This document shows, one piece after another, positions 8,435 to 17,610 of a DNA stretch of 64,000 nt; the stretch's first letter is position 1; each line of letters begins with the position of its first letter. The notes under the pieces are model-generated. The model was not told the DNA's origin. It saw only the letters and a list, made by a program, of their open reading frames with translations, and ran no database searches. Source of the stretch: Streptococcus mitis subsp. hohhotensis (GTDB taxonomy: Bacteria; Bacillota; Bacilli; Lactobacillales; Streptococcaceae). Made by a program: the position numbers and the translations under genes. The stretch covers positions 122,880 through 186,879 of the forward strand of contig NZ_JPFZ01000008.1 of the NCBI RefSeq assembly GCF_000722775.1, written 5' to 3'.

Positions 8435-9571
8435 ATGAGTAAAGAAATGCTAGAGGCCTTCCGCATTTTGGAAGAAGACAAGGGAATCAAAAAAGAAGAC
8501 ATCATCGACGCAGTAGTAGAGTCGCTTCGTTCCGCTTATCGCAGACGCTATGGTCAATCTGATAGCGTAGCTATTGATTTCAACGAAAAAACAGGTGACT
8601 TTACCGTTTATACTGTTCGTGAAGTGGTTGATGAAGTATTTGATAGCCGTTTGGAAATCAGCTTGAAAGATGCTCTTGCCATTAATTCAGCCTATGAACT
8701 TGGAGACAAAATCAAGTTTGAAGAAGCACCTGCTGAGTTTGGTCGTGTAGCAGCCCAATCTGCCAAACAAACCATCATGGAAAAAATGCGCAAGCAAACA
8801 CGTGCCATCACTTACAATACTTACAAAGAGCATGAACAAGAAATCATGTCTGGTACAGTAGAACGCTTTGACAACCGCTTTATCTATGTCAACCTTGGTA
8901 GCATCGAAGCCCAATTGTCAAAACAAGACCAAATTCCTGGAGAAGTTTTTGCTTCTCATGATCGTATCGAAGTGTATGTCTACAAGGTTGAAGACAACCC
9001 TCGCGGTGTGAATGTCTTTGTTAGCCGTAGCCACCCAGAAATGATCAAACGCTTGATGGAGCAAGAAATTCCAGAAGTTTATGATGGAACTGTTGAAATC
9101 ATGAGCGTGGCTCGTGAAGCTGGTGACCGTACCAAGGTTGCCGTTCGCAGTCATAATCCAAACGTGGACGCTATCGGTACAATCGTTGGACGTGGTGGTG
9201 CTAATATCAAGAAGATTACTAGCAAATTTCACCCAGCTCGCTACGATGCTAAAAATGACCGCATGGTGCCAATCGAAGAAAATATCGATGTTATTGAGTG
9301 GGTAGCAGATCCAGCTGAATTTATCTACAATGCCATCGCTCCTGCTGAAGTTGACCAAGTTATCTTTGACGAAAACGACAGCAAACGTGCCTTGGTGGTT
9401 GTTCCTGATAACAAGCTTTCTCTTGCCATTGGTCGTCGTGGACAAAACGTTCGCTTGGCAGCTCACTTGACTGGTTACCGTATCGATATCAAGTCTGCTA
9501 GTGAATTTGAAGCCATGGAAGAAGCTGCTTCGGTAGATTTGGAAGCAGAAAACGATACTGTAGAAGAATAA
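8435..9571 (+). CDS. nusA: Transcription factor NusA
   Basis: 378 aa. Domains in order: N-terminal RNA-polymerase-binding domain, S1 domain (about 135-200), and KH1 and KH2 (IVGRGGANIKKI at about 250; AIGRRGQNVRLA at about 335). It has no C-terminal acidic repeats, as usual in Firmicutes. It acts in pausing, termination and antitermination. It lies 43 bases after rimP in the same operon. Confidence 0.97.
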   Translation: MSKEMLEAFRILEEDKGIKKEDIIDAVVESLRSAYRRRYGQSDSVAIDFNEKTGDFTVYTVREVVDEVFDSRLEISLKDALAINSAYELGDKIKFEEAPAEFGRVAAQSAKQTIMEKMRKQTRAITYNTYKEHEQEIMSGTVERFDNRFIYVNLGSIEAQLSKQDQIPGEVFASHDRIEVYVYKVEDNPRGVNVFVSRSHPEMIKRLMEQEIPEVYDGTVEIMSVAREAGDRTKVAVRSHNPNVDAIGTIVGRGGANIKKITSKFHPARYDAKNDRMVPIEENIDVIEWVADPAEFIYNAIAPAEVDQVIFDENDSKRALVVVPDNKLSLAIGRRGQNVRLAAHLTGYRIDIKSASEFEAMEEAASVDLEAENDTVEE

Positions 9572-9592
9572 AAGCTGCTAGAGGAGGGAAAA

Positions 9593-9886
9593 ATGAAAAC
9601 GAGAAAAATCCCTTTGCGCAAGTCTGTTGTGTCCAATGAAGTGATTGATAAGCGTGATTTGCTCCGCATTGTCAAGAACAAGGAAGGACAAGTCTTTATC
9701 GATCCGACAGGCAAGGCCAATGGCCGTGGCGCTTATATCAAACTAGACAATGCAGAAGCCCTAGAGGCGAAAAAGAAGAAGGTCTTTAACCGTAGCTTTA
9801 GCATGGAAGTGGATGAAAGCTTTTATGACGAGTTGATCGCTTATGTGGATCACAAAGTGAAAAGAAGAGAGTTAGGACTTGAATAA
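9593..9886 (+). CDS. rnpM: YlxR family RNase P modulator
   Basis: 97 aa, with the YlxR signature GRGAYI (about residue 45) after PLRKSVVSNEV. YlxR (RnpM) binds RNase P RNA and modulates its activity in B. subtilis. AGAGGAGG precedes the start. The stop overlaps the next gene by 8 bases. Confidence 0.92.
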   Translation: MKTRKIPLRKSVVSNEVIDKRDLLRIVKNKEGQVFIDPTGKANGRGAYIKLDNAEALEAKKKKVFNRSFSMEVDESFYDELIAYVDHKVKRRELGLE

Positions 9887-10178
9887 GCAAAAGATAAGCA
9901 ACCTCTTGGGACTTGCTCAGCGAGCAGGGCGGATTATATCGGGTGAAGAATTGGTGGTCAAGGCCATTCAAGACGGCAAGGCCAAGTTGGTCTTTCTAGC
10001 TCATGATGCTGGACCCAATCTGACCAAGAAGATTCAAGATAAAAGTCATTATTATCAAGTAGAAATTGTAACCGTGTTTTCAACACTGGAATTAAGCATA
10101 GCAGTCGGGAAATCGAGAAAGGTTTTGGCTGTGACAGATGCTGGATTTACAAAGAAAATGAGGTCTCTTATGGAATAG
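9879..10178 (+). CDS. ylxQ: YlxQ, L7Ae-family RNA-binding protein
   Basis: 99 aa of the L7Ae/L30e/YbxF family ([28 protein letters not shown]). It probably binds kink-turn RNA. The start is TTG (TTGAATAAG), overlapping the end of ylxR, with AAGAGAG upstream. Standard fourth gene of the nusA-infB operon. Confidence 0.9.
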   Translation: MNKQKISNLLGLAQRAGRIISGEELVVKAIQDGKAKLVFLAHDAGPNLTKKIQDKSHYYQVEIVTVFSTLELSIAVGKSRKVLAVTDAGFTKKMRSLME

Positions 10179-10194
10179 AAGAGGAGGACATGAT

Positions 10195-12996
10195 TTGTCT
10201 AAGAAAAGATTGTACGAAATCGCAAAAGAACTTGGAAAAGAAAGTAAAGAAGTTGTAGCGCGTGCAAAAGAGTTGGGCTTGGATGTGAAAAGCCACTCAT
10301 CAAGTGTGGAAGAAGCTGTCGCTGCAAAAATCGCTGCCAGCTTTAAGCCTGCAGCTGCTCCGAAATCCGAAGCAAAACCTGCAGCACCAAAAGCAAGTGC
10401 AGAAAAGAAAGCCGAGCAATCTGAACCAGCTAAACCAGCTGTAGCTAAGGAAGAGGCAAAATCTGCTGAGCCAGTCGCTCCAAAGGCAGAAAAAGTAGCA
10501 GCTAAACCGCAAAGCCGTAATTTCAAGGCTGAGCGTGAAGCCCGTGCCAAAGAGCAGGCAGAACGACGCAAGCAAAATAAGGGCAATAACCGTGACCAGC
10601 AACAAAACGGCAACCGTCAGAAAAACGACGTCCGTAATGGTGGAAAACAAGGTCAAGGAAACCGCGACAATCGTCGCTTTAATGACCAAGCTAAGAAACA
10701 GCAAGGTCAGCAAAATCGTGGAAACGATCGTCGTCAGCAAGAGGACAAACGTCCAAATCAAGCGGTTCCACGTGTTGACTTTAAAGCCCGTGCAGCGGCC
10801 CTAAAAGCAGAGCAAAATGCAGAATATGCCCGTTCAAGTGAGGAACGTTTCAAGCAGACTCAGGCTGCCAAAGAAGCCTTGGCCCAAGCAAACAAACGCA
10901 AGGAACCAGAGGAAATCTTTGAAGAAGTGGCTAAGTTAGCTGAACAAGCGCAACAAGAACAGCAAGTTCAAGCAGTGGTTGAAGTCGTCCCTGAGAAAAC
11001 AGAACCTGCAGTGGATACACGTCGTAAAAAACAAGCTCGACCAGACAAAAATCGTGACGATTATGATCACGAAGAAGATGGTCCTAGAAAACAACAAAAG
11101 AATCGAAGTAGTCAAAATCAAGTGAGAAATCAAAAGAATAGTAACTGGAATAATAACAAAAAGAACAAAAAAGGCAATAACAAGAACAACCGCAATCAGA
11201 CTCCAAAACCTGTTACGGAGCGTAAATTCCATGAATTGCCAACAGAATTTGAATATACAGATGGTATGACCGTTGCGGAAATCGCAAAACGTATCAAACG
11301 TGAACCAGCTGAAATCGTTAAGAAACTTTTCATGATGGGTGTCATGGCCACACAAAACCAATCCTTGGATGGGGAAACAATTGAACTCCTCATGGTGGAT
11401 TATGGTATCGAAGCCAAACAAAAAGTTGAAGTGGATAATGCCGACATCGAACGTTTCTTTGTAGAAGATGGTTATCTCAATGAAGATGAATTGGTTGAGC
11501 GTCCACCAGTTGTAACTATCATGGGACACGTTGACCACGGTAAAACAACACTCCTAGATACCCTTCGTAACTCTCGTGTTGCGACAGGTGAAGCGGGTGG
11601 TATCACTCAGCATATCGGTGCCTACCAAATCGTGGAAAATGGCAAGAAGATTACCTTCCTTGATACACCAGGACACGCGGCCTTTACATCTATGCGTGCG
11701 CGTGGTGCTTCTGTTACCGATATTACTATCTTGGTTGTAGCGGCAGATGACGGGGTTATGCCTCAGACAATCGAAGCCATTAACCACTCAAAAGCAGCCA
11801 ACGTTCCAATTATCGTAGCTATTAACAAGATTGATAAACCAGGTGCCAACCCAGAACGCGTTATCGGTGAATTGGCAGAGCATGGTGTTATGTCAACAGC
11901 TTGGGGCGGAGATTCTGAATTTGTTGAAATTTCAGCTAAATTCAACCAAAACATCGAAGAATTGTTGGAAACAGTCCTTCTTGTAGCTGAAATCCAAGAA
12001 CTCAAGGCAGACCCAACAGTGCGTGCGATCGGTACCGTTATCGAAGCTCGCTTGGATAAAGGAAAAGGTGCGGTCGCAACTCTTCTTGTTCAACAAGGTA
12101 CCTTGAATGTTCAAGACCCAATTGTTGTCGGAAATACCTTCGGTCGTGTCCGTGCTATGACCAACGACCTTGGTCGTCGTGTTAAAGTTGCTGGACCATC
12201 AACACCAGTTTCAATCACAGGTCTGAACGAAGCTCCGATGGCGGGTGACCACTTTGCCGTTTACGAAGATGAAAAATCTGCGCGTGCAGCAGGTGAAGAA
12301 CGTGCCAAACGTGCCCTTATGAAACAACGTCAAGCTACCCAACGTGTCAGCCTTGAAAACCTCTTTGATACCCTTAAAGCTGGTGAACTCAAGTCAGTTA
12401 ACGTTATCATTAAGGCTGACGTACAAGGTTCTGTTGAAGCCCTTTCTGCCTCACTTCAAAAGATTGACGTGGAAGGTGTCAAAGTCACCATCGTCCACTC
12501 AGCAGTTGGTGCTATCAATGAATCTGACGTGACCCTTGCCGAAGCTTCAAATGCCTTTATCGTTGGTTTCAATGTACGCCCTACACCACAAGCTCGTCAA
12601 CAAGCAGAAGCTGACGATGTGGAAATCCGTCTTCACAGCATTATCTACAAGGTTATCGAAGAGATGGAAGAAGCCATGAAAGGGATGCTTGATCCAGAAT
12701 TCGAAGAAAAAGTTATCGGTGAAGCAGTTATTCGTGAAACCTTCAAGGTGTCTAAAGTGGGAACTATCGGTGGATTCATGGTTATCAACGGTAAGGTTAC
12801 CCGTGACTCTAAAGTCCGTGTTATCCGTGATGGTGTCGTTATCTATGACGGTGAACTTGCAAGCTTGAAACACTACAAAGACGACGTCAAAGAAGTTATA
12901 AACGGTCGTGAAGGTGGATTGATGATCGATGGCTACAATGACATCAAGATGGATGATGTGATTGAGGCCTATGTCATGGAAGAAATCAAACGATAA
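10195..12996 (+). CDS. infB: Translation initiation factor IF-2
   Basis: 933 aa. The first 350 residues are a low-complexity Ala/Lys/Glu then Asn/Arg/Lys/Gln-rich region. The IF2-N module follows, then the GTPase domain with G1 GHVDHGKT (from residue 444), G3 DTPGH and G4 NKID, and the C-terminal fMet-tRNA-binding domains. I chose the TTG at 10195: GAGGAGG is correctly spaced, and the ATG five bases upstream is in another frame. GTP-dependent delivery of fMet-tRNA to the 30S subunit. Confidence 0.96.
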   Translation: MSKKRLYEIAKELGKESKEVVARAKELGLDVKSHSSSVEEAVAAKIAASFKPAAAPKSEAKPAAPKASAEKKAEQSEPAKPAVAKEEAKSAEPVAPKAEKVAAKPQSRNFKAEREARAKEQAERRKQNKGNNRDQQQNGNRQKNDVRNGGKQGQGNRDNRRFNDQAKKQQGQQNRGNDRRQQEDKRPNQAVPRVDFKARAAALKAEQNAEYARSSEERFKQTQAAKEALAQANKRKEPEEIFEEVAKLAEQAQQEQQVQAVVEVVPEKTEPAVDTRRKKQARPDKNRDDYDHEEDGPRKQQKNRSSQNQVRNQKNSNWNNNKKNKKGNNKNNRNQTPKPVTERKFHELPTEFEYTDGMTVAEIAKRIKREPAEIVKKLFMMGVMATQNQSLDGETIELLMVDYGIEAKQKVEVDNADIERFFVEDGYLNEDELVERPPVVTIMGHVDHGKTTLLDTLRNSRVATGEAGGITQHIGAYQIVENGKKITFLDTPGHAAFTSMRARGASVTDITILVVAADDGVMPQTIEAINHSKAANVPIIVAINKIDKPGANPERVIGELAEHGVMSTAWGGDSEFVEISAKFNQNIEELLETVLLVAEIQELKADPTVRAIGTVIEARLDKGKGAVATLLVQQGTLNVQDPIVVGNTFGRVRAMTNDLGRRVKVAGPSTPVSITGLNEAPMAGDHFAVYEDEKSARAAGEERAKRALMKQRQATQRVSLENLFDTLKAGELKSVNVIIKADVQGSVEALSASLQKIDVEGVKVTIVHSAVGAINESDVTLAEASNAFIVGFNVRPTPQARQQAEADDVEIRLHSIIYKVIEEMEEAMKGMLDPEFEEKVIGEAVIRETFKVSKVGTIGGFMVINGKVTRDSKVRVIRDGVVIYDGELASLKHYKDDVKEVINGREGGLMIDGYNDIKMDDVIEAYVMEEIKR

Positions 12997-13108
12997 TAGA
13001 GAAACGATAGCTCATTTGACTCGTCGTCAACATCGCCTTGATGAACTTCAGTTCTATCTAAGGCTTGTTTCCTAGATTCAAATGGCTCTAGCTCCTCTAT
13101 CTAATAGA

Positions 13109-13136
13109 AATAGCTAGGTCTGCTGGCCTAGCTATT
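13109..13136. promoter_or_regulatory. Perfect hairpin between infB and rbfA
   Basis: AATAGCTAGG and CCTAGCTATT form a 10-bp perfect inverted repeat with an 8-base loop, 25 bases before the rbfA start. There is no T run, so it is not a standard terminator. The 90 bases before it (about 13018-13100) show short matches to BOX sequence (GTCAACATCGCCTTG, CAGTTCTATCT, TGTTTCCTAG) and may be a worn BOX element. Confidence 0.5.
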
Positions 13137-13161
13137 GGTTCAAAGTAGAGAAAGGAATATC

Positions 13162-13512
13162 ATGGCAAATCATTTCCGTACGGACCGTGTGGGCATGGAA
13201 ATCAAGCGTGAAGTCAATGAGATTTTGCAAAAGAAAGTCCGTGATCCGCGTGTCCAAGGCGTGACCATCACAGATGTTCAGATGCTAGGTGACTTGTCTG
13301 TTGCCAAGGTTTACTACACCATTTTGAGTAATCTTGCTTCGGATAACCAGAAAGCTCAAATCGGGCTTGAAAAAGCAACTGGTACTATCAAACGTGAACT
13401 TGGTCGCAATTTGAAATTGTACAAAATCCCAGATTTGACCTTCGTCAAAGACGAGTCCATCGAATATGGAAACAAGATTGACGAGATGCTACGCAATCTG
13501 GATAAGAACTAA
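13162..13512 (+). CDS. rbfA: Ribosome-binding factor A
   Basis: 116 aa KH-type protein needed for late 16S rRNA processing and 30S maturation ([28 protein letters not shown]). Start at 13162 follows AAAGGA. It is the end of the operon, with a terminator 3 bases after the stop. Confidence 0.95.
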   Translation: MANHFRTDRVGMEIKREVNEILQKKVRDPRVQGVTITDVQMLGDLSVAKVYYTILSNLASDNQKAQIGLEKATGTIKRELGRNLKLYKIPDLTFVKDESIEYGNKIDEMLRNLDKN

Positions 13513-13514
13513 GA

Positions 13515-13535
13515 AGAGGGGCAACCCTCTTTTTT
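13515..13535 (+). terminator. Terminator after rbfA
   Basis: AGAGGG-GCAA-CCCTCT followed by T residues. Confidence 0.85.
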
Positions 13536-13682
13536 GGTGGAGAAAATAGGTGGAATTTGAAATGGAAAAATATTCTTTTAAAAAAGGGATTCTGTATTTT
13601 TTAATGTTTATCTAATTAGAAAATGCTTTTTTTTTTAGGAAATATGATATGATGATTTCATAAATAAAAGGAGATTCTATCA

Positions 13683-14186
13683 ATGAATAATATAAAAAAA
13701 GTTTGTCGTTTAGCTTTGCTATGTCTTTCCGTCTCTACCCTAGTTGCTTGTAGTTCTCTTTCTGAAAAAACAAGTAGCTCTTCTAGTGAGAATCAAACAG
13801 AAGCTTCATCTAGTAGTTCTGAAAAGAAAGGATTGTTTGCTAAAGCAAAAGAAAAACTCAATTCAAGCGATTTTAACCCACAAGATGTTAGCGATGCGAC
13901 AATTGAGTCTATAAAAACCTATGAAGATTACTTGATTATGAATGAGAAAATAATCGATAATTACTATACAGAAGCAGACGAAGCCTTTAAAGGAACTGTT
14001 TTAGAAGATAGCGCTGCTATCCAAGAACTAAAAGATAGCACTAAAAAAGAAATGGAAGATTTGAAAAAACAATATGGTCCACTAAAGAAAGCACCGATTC
14101 AAGGGAAAGAAGAAGTGATTAAGACTCTAAAAGATTATCGTGATAATCTACATGAACAAGTGGAGCAGTGGAAAGCTAGTCTTTAA
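13683..14186 (+). CDS. Putative lipoprotein
   Basis: 167 aa. A type II signal peptide with lipobox LVAC places the lipidated Cys at residue 23. A serine-rich linker (about 24-48) precedes a charged, helical domain (YEDYLIMNEKIIDNYY; QEL KDSTKKEMEDL), probably surface-exposed. A TATGAT -10 (13646) and AAAGGAG ribosome site lie upstream. I do not recognise a catalytic motif. It precedes the PH-like and SPFH genes, which may be one envelope-associated unit. Confidence 0.8.
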   Translation: MNNIKKVCRLALLCLSVSTLVACSSLSEKTSSSSSENQTEASSSSSEKKGLFAKAKEKLNSSDFNPQDVSDATIESIKTYEDYLIMNEKIIDNYYTEADEAFKGTVLEDSAAIQELKDSTKKEMEDLKKQYGPLKKAPIQGKEEVIKTLKDYRDNLHEQVEQWKASL

Positions 14187-14206
14187 TAGGAAGAGTGGAG
14201 TTCAAT

Positions 14207-14763
14207 ATGGATTATCAATTATTGCCACATGAATACATGGTTATGAATAGTGACCATGTGAGTTTTGGGAAAAATGGTTTGTCTACAGATGAATTAATTT
14301 TAACGAATCTACACTTAATATATATCAAAAAAGGTTTATGGGGAGGAAAAAAGACCAAGTTACCATTCCCATTAACCAGATTAAAATTTTTGAAGGGAAA
14401 CCTCAAGTTTCAGTAACCAAAACCAATGGTGTGAAACGACTGGAAATTTATTATAATGGCGGACAAGCTATCTTTGCATTTAATAATACTAAGGATACTG
14501 ACAAGTGGGCTAGAAACATTATTAAATTGATTTCAGGTGATACAAGTAATTTTGAAACCTTGGGAGATAGTAGCTTGTTTGGAGCAGATGTTTTGGCAGA
14601 AACATTTAAGGATACATTTGACACTTTTAAAGCAGGGCTTGGGATTAAGGATGCAGAGCCAAAAAAGATTTCAACCAAGTGTAGCTTTTGTGGAGCACCT
14701 TTGTCAGGTCAAGTGAAGCAAACAGTGAGATGTGCCTATTGTGATATGGAGCAGAGTTTATAA
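14207..14763 (+). pseudogene. PH-like domain/zinc-ribbon protein, frameshifted at A6
   Basis: Two overlapping frames make one protein. Frame 1 (14207-14353) gives MDYQLLPHEYMVMNSDHVS up to LWGGKK; frame 2 then continues DQVTIPINQIKIFEGKPQV to the stop at 14763. The combined product is about 185 aa: a bacterial PH-like domain and a C-terminal zinc ribbon (CSFCGAPL-CAYC). The switch is a -1 step at 14347-14353, A AAA AAG in the original frame. An extra A would restore a single frame, so it is a one-base deletion (real or sequencing) or programmed slippage. Reinitiation at the ATG at 14338 is a third option. Confidence 0.7.
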
Positions 14764-14776
14764 GGGGGCAAATTAA

Positions 14777-15886
14777 ATGGGGTTGATAAAAGCAATCACA
14801 GATTCTATTGGTGGGACATTTGCAGATCAGTGGAAAGAAATTATCACAGTTCATGCTTTTGATGAACATACAGCTGTAAGTCCAGGTATTGTTCAAGAAA
14901 GTAATAATGGTAGGGGTGTCAATACGAAGGGATCTGTAGGTGTTATTTCGAATGGATCCAAGATTTTTATTCCAGAAAATACTGCTGCCTTTATCTTTAG
15001 TCAATCTGGTATCGAGGAAATTATTACAGAACCAGGTGGATATGAATACCAAAATGGTGAGAGCAGTATTTTTAACGGTGATGGATTGAAAAAGTCACTG
15101 TTTGACAATGTTGTTAATCGTGTTGGATTCGGTGGTCAAAGTGATCAGCAAAAACAGATTTGTTTTGTTAATTTGAGAGAAATTCGTGATATTAAATTTG
15201 GGACTCGCGGTCCAGTCATGTATAATGATTTGTTTTATGGGACAGATTTAGAAGTACGTGCTTTTGGAACATTTTCTATCCAAATTACAGATGCTAAGCA
15301 ATTTATCAGAAATTTTCTTCCTGCCAATGTGACTTATTATACCTTTGATAGCGCTCAAGCTAGATCACAAATAGTAACAGAATTTCTTCAATCTTTTATT
15401 GTTGCACTTAATTCCTTGTCAACAATTTATCGTATTTCACAATTACCTTCACAAGCTGCAGTTCTTGCGGAACAAGTATCAAATGATGGACAGTATGCAG
15501 GGACTTGGAAAGAACGTTTTGGATTTGAGATTGTAAAAGTTGCCATTGCTAATATTGAGTTCTCACCAGAATCTAAGGAACTGGTTAAACAATTTTCATC
15601 AAATAAGATGAATTTAAAAGCTTATGATGATGTATCGCAGAAATCTTCTAATATTGCAGCACAACAAAAAATTGCATCAGGAGTGGAGCAACATGGTCTA
15701 GGTGATAGTGCTGGAATGATATTTGGAATGAATATGGCTCAAAGTTTAGATGAAAAAGCCATGAAACCAAGTCTATCATTAGATGAGCAAATCGAAGCAC
15801 TTACAAAACTAAAATCTCTTTTAGATGCAGGGATATTATCCCAGGAAGAATTTGATCGAAAGAAAAAAGAAATTATGGATTTATAA
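14777..15886 (+). CDS. SPFH-domain protein with C-terminal SHOCT
   Basis: 369 aa, YdjI-like SPFH/stomatin family. The SPFH domain spans about residues 20-270 (GSKIFIPENTAAFIF, EVRAFGTFSIQI). The last 35 residues form a SHOCT-type oligomerisation motif (LDEQIEALTKLKSLLDAGILSQEEFD, split here only by context). No signal peptide, so it probably sits on the inner membrane face. It follows the zinc-ribbon protein by 13 bases; in B. subtilis YdjI relatives cooperate with zinc-ribbon membrane proteins in the phage-shock/envelope stress group. Function inferred. Confidence 0.8.
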   Translation: MGLIKAITDSIGGTFADQWKEIITVHAFDEHTAVSPGIVQESNNGRGVNTKGSVGVISNGSKIFIPENTAAFIFSQSGIEEIITEPGGYEYQNGESSIFNGDGLKKSLFDNVVNRVGFGGQSDQQKQICFVNLREIRDIKFGTRGPVMYNDLFYGTDLEVRAFGTFSIQITDAKQFIRNFLPANVTYYTFDSAQARSQIVTEFLQSFIVALNSLSTIYRISQLPSQAAVLAEQVSNDGQYAGTWKERFGFEIVKVAIANIEFSPESKELVKQFSSNKMNLKAYDDVSQKSSNIAAQQKIASGVEQHGLGDSAGMIFGMNMAQSLDEKAMKPSLSLDEQIEALTKLKSLLDAGILSQEEFDRKKKEIMDL

Positions 15887-16147
15887 AATGAAACTCGAAA
15901 GCTCATAGTTAGTGTGTATTCAAGGAACATTTTAGGTGAAACAATAATAGACTATCGTTCACAGATAGAATATCATGTTGTAAAGGTAGGAGTGGAATAT
16001 TCGAGCTGTTTCTACAAAGACTATTAAAGTTCTTTAACAAATAAGTTGCTAAGGATTTTTTGAAAATTTTTGAGGGGAATTTGAAACATACTTTAAAAGA
16101 GTATGCTATCATAGAATATAACTTACAGAAGTAAAAGGAGTTTGTAT

Positions 16148-16927
16148 ATGGCTGAACAAGACTTAGCTATGCAAGTATTGCAACAAGTGGTAAAACTACC
16201 AGTTGTTAAGGTTGATCGTTCGAAATTTTTAGTGGATAAGTTTTCCAAAGAATTGGATCCACAGGACATTCCTACCTTATTAGAACAAGGCCCAACGTCT
16301 CTCTTATCTCAAGAAACTTTAGATCGAGTGGCTAATGCCTGCATTAGGGATAATGTTTTATTGGCGAGTGGAACCTCTGTTTTGGCAGGATTACCAGGTG
16401 GACTTGCCATGGCAATTACCATACCAGCGGATGTAGCTCAATTTTATGGTTTCTCTCTGAAATTGGCTCAAGAATTAGGTTATATTTATGGTTATGAAGA
16501 TCTTTGGGCTTCACGCGATGAGTTGAGTGAAGATGCTCAAAATACCCTCTTGCTTTATCTAGGTGTCATGTTGGGGGTAAATGGAACCGCTGCCTTGCTA
16601 CGTGCAGGTGGTATAACAATTGCCAAACAGGTAATGAAAACAGTACCTAATAAAGCTTTAACAAAGACGCTTTGGTACCCTATTTTGAAAAAAGTCTTAA
16701 GAATATTTGGTGTGAATCTTACCAAGGGAGGGCTGGCCAAAGGAATGGGAAAATTCATTCCTATCTTGGGTGGTATCATTTCAGGTGGTTTAACCTTTGC
16801 AACTATGAAACCAATGGGTGAAAGCTTGCAGAAAGAATTATCCAAACTAGTCAATTATAGTGAAGTTCAATATCAAGAAGATGTTGAAACAATCCGAAAA
16901 GAGGCTGAAATAATCGAGGGTGAGTGA
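16148..16927 (+). CDS. Membrane-associated protein, possibly EcsC-like
   Basis: 259 aa. It has amphipathic N-terminal helices, a glycine-rich hydrophobic segment (SVLAGLPGGLAMAITIPADVA, about residues 78-98) and another near residue 205 (GKFIPILGGIISGGLTFA). The pattern resembles EcsC-like proteins, but I cannot confirm it. Start at 16148 is 8 bases after AAAGGAG. It leads a three-gene unit with the two small genes that follow. The 260 bases upstream hold only a possible -10 (TATCAT) and no gene. Confidence 0.75.
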   Translation: MAEQDLAMQVLQQVVKLPVVKVDRSKFLVDKFSKELDPQDIPTLLEQGPTSLLSQETLDRVANACIRDNVLLASGTSVLAGLPGGLAMAITIPADVAQFYGFSLKLAQELGYIYGYEDLWASRDELSEDAQNTLLLYLGVMLGVNGTAALLRAGGITIAKQVMKTVPNKALTKTLWYPILKKVLRIFGVNLTKGGLAKGMGKFIPILGGIISGGLTFATMKPMGESLQKELSKLVNYSEVQYQEDVETIRKEAEIIEGE

Positions 16928-16928
16928 G

Positions 16929-17111
16929 ATGAATCCTATCAAAGCTTTTGCTAAAATTTACGGGAATTACTTTTTGACCATGCAAGGTGTAAAAGTAATG
17001 AAAACGATAAAGAAAGATGACAATGTTGTTGTCGGTCTGGGGAAATTATTTATTGCAGACAAGCTAATGGATACGGCTCGGTGGATCATCAAGCCAGAGG
17101 ATAGAGAATGA
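16929..17111 (+). CDS. Small conserved protein
   Basis: 60 aa from ATG at 16929 (MNPIKAFAKIYGNYF). It has no membrane segment or motif that I recognise. It is tightly packed after the EcsC-like gene (GAGGGTGAGTGAG as ribosome site) and overlaps the next start by four bases. Confidence 0.65.
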   Translation: MNPIKAFAKIYGNYFLTMQGVKVMKTIKKDDNVVVGLGKLFIADKLMDTARWIIKPEDRE

Positions 17112-17260
17112 AATTTTTCTGGGGACTTCTTGCCATTATTTTTATCAAACCGATTATTGGAATTGTGAAATTCTTTTGGATGATCATCTCTTTTGCAGTC
17201 CAATTGCTGTTTTACAAGCTATTATTTAAAATATTGGATTGGTTCTTTAAACTTATTTAG
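17108..17260 (+). CDS. Small hydrophobic membrane peptide
   Basis: 50 aa, almost wholly hydrophobic and aromatic (MKFFWGLLAIIFIKPIIG; LLFYKLLFKILDWFF). The ATGA overlap with the upstream stop and a terminator 22 bases later mark it as the last gene of the unit. It is too short for standard ORF cut-offs. Confidence 0.6.
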   Translation: MKFFWGLLAIIFIKPIIGIVKFFWMIISFAVQLLFYKLLFKILDWFFKLI

Positions 17261-17281
17261 ATGGTAATCCAAGTCTCAGAG

Positions 17282-17312
17282 AACTAGTAAGTCTTGTACT
17301 GCTAGTTTTTTA
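17282..17312 (+). terminator. Terminator
   Basis: AACTAG and CTAGTT pair, with an inner AGT/ACT pairing, followed by T residues. Confidence 0.65.
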
Positions 17313-17325
17313 ATCTCTTTCCATA

Positions 17326-17334
17326 TGGTATAAT
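17326..17334 (+). promoter_or_regulatory. Extended -10 promoter for DUF1858-DUF438 genes
   Basis: TGGTATAAT: a perfect TATAAT at 17329-17334 with a TGn extension, 43 bases before the DUF1858 start. Confidence 0.55.
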
Positions 17335-17376
17335 ATAAGCAGTAAAATCATTTTAGAAGATTCAATGGAGGTCGTC

Positions 17377-17610
17377 ATGGACAATATCATCGATGTGTCA
17401 ATTCCTGTTGCAGAAGTGGTGGACAAGCATCCAGAAGTCTTGGAAATTTTAGTGGAGTTGGGTTTTAAACCCCTTGCCAATCCCTTAATGCGTAATACTA
17501 TCGGTCGCAAAGTATCGCTCAAACAGGGTTCTAAGCTTGAAGGAACTCCTATGGACAAGATTGTCCGCACACTGGAAGCGAATGGCTACGAAGTGATTGG
17601 ATTAGACTAA
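17377..17610 (+). CDS. DUF1858-domain protein
   Basis: 77 aa. DUF1858 core (VDKHPEVLEILVELGFKPL) as found in proteins linked to DUF438/hemerythrin partners. Start at 17377 follows GGAGG. Its stop overlaps the next ATG by one base, so it is coupled to the DUF438 gene. Function unknown; often near Fe-S or nitric-oxide related genes. Confidence 0.85.
   Translation: MDNIIDVSIPVAEVVDKHPEVLEILVELGFKPLANPLMRNTIGRKVSLKQGSKLEGTPMDKIVRTLEANGYEVIGLD

Noticed and set aside
10936-11538. 200-aa antisense ORF opposite infB
   Set aside because: It mirrors the low-complexity region of IF-2 and has no ribosome site or recognisable domain.
14338-14763. Two separate genes at 14207-14416 and 14338-14763
   Set aside because: The first frame's domain continues without a break into the second frame at the A6 tract, so one frameshifted gene explains it better; reinitiation at 14338 is kept only as an option.
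16929-17260. Toxin-antitoxin pair
   Set aside because: The second peptide is hydrophobic like type I toxins, but it is the last gene of a co-directional unit and no antitoxin-like RNA or protein is evident.
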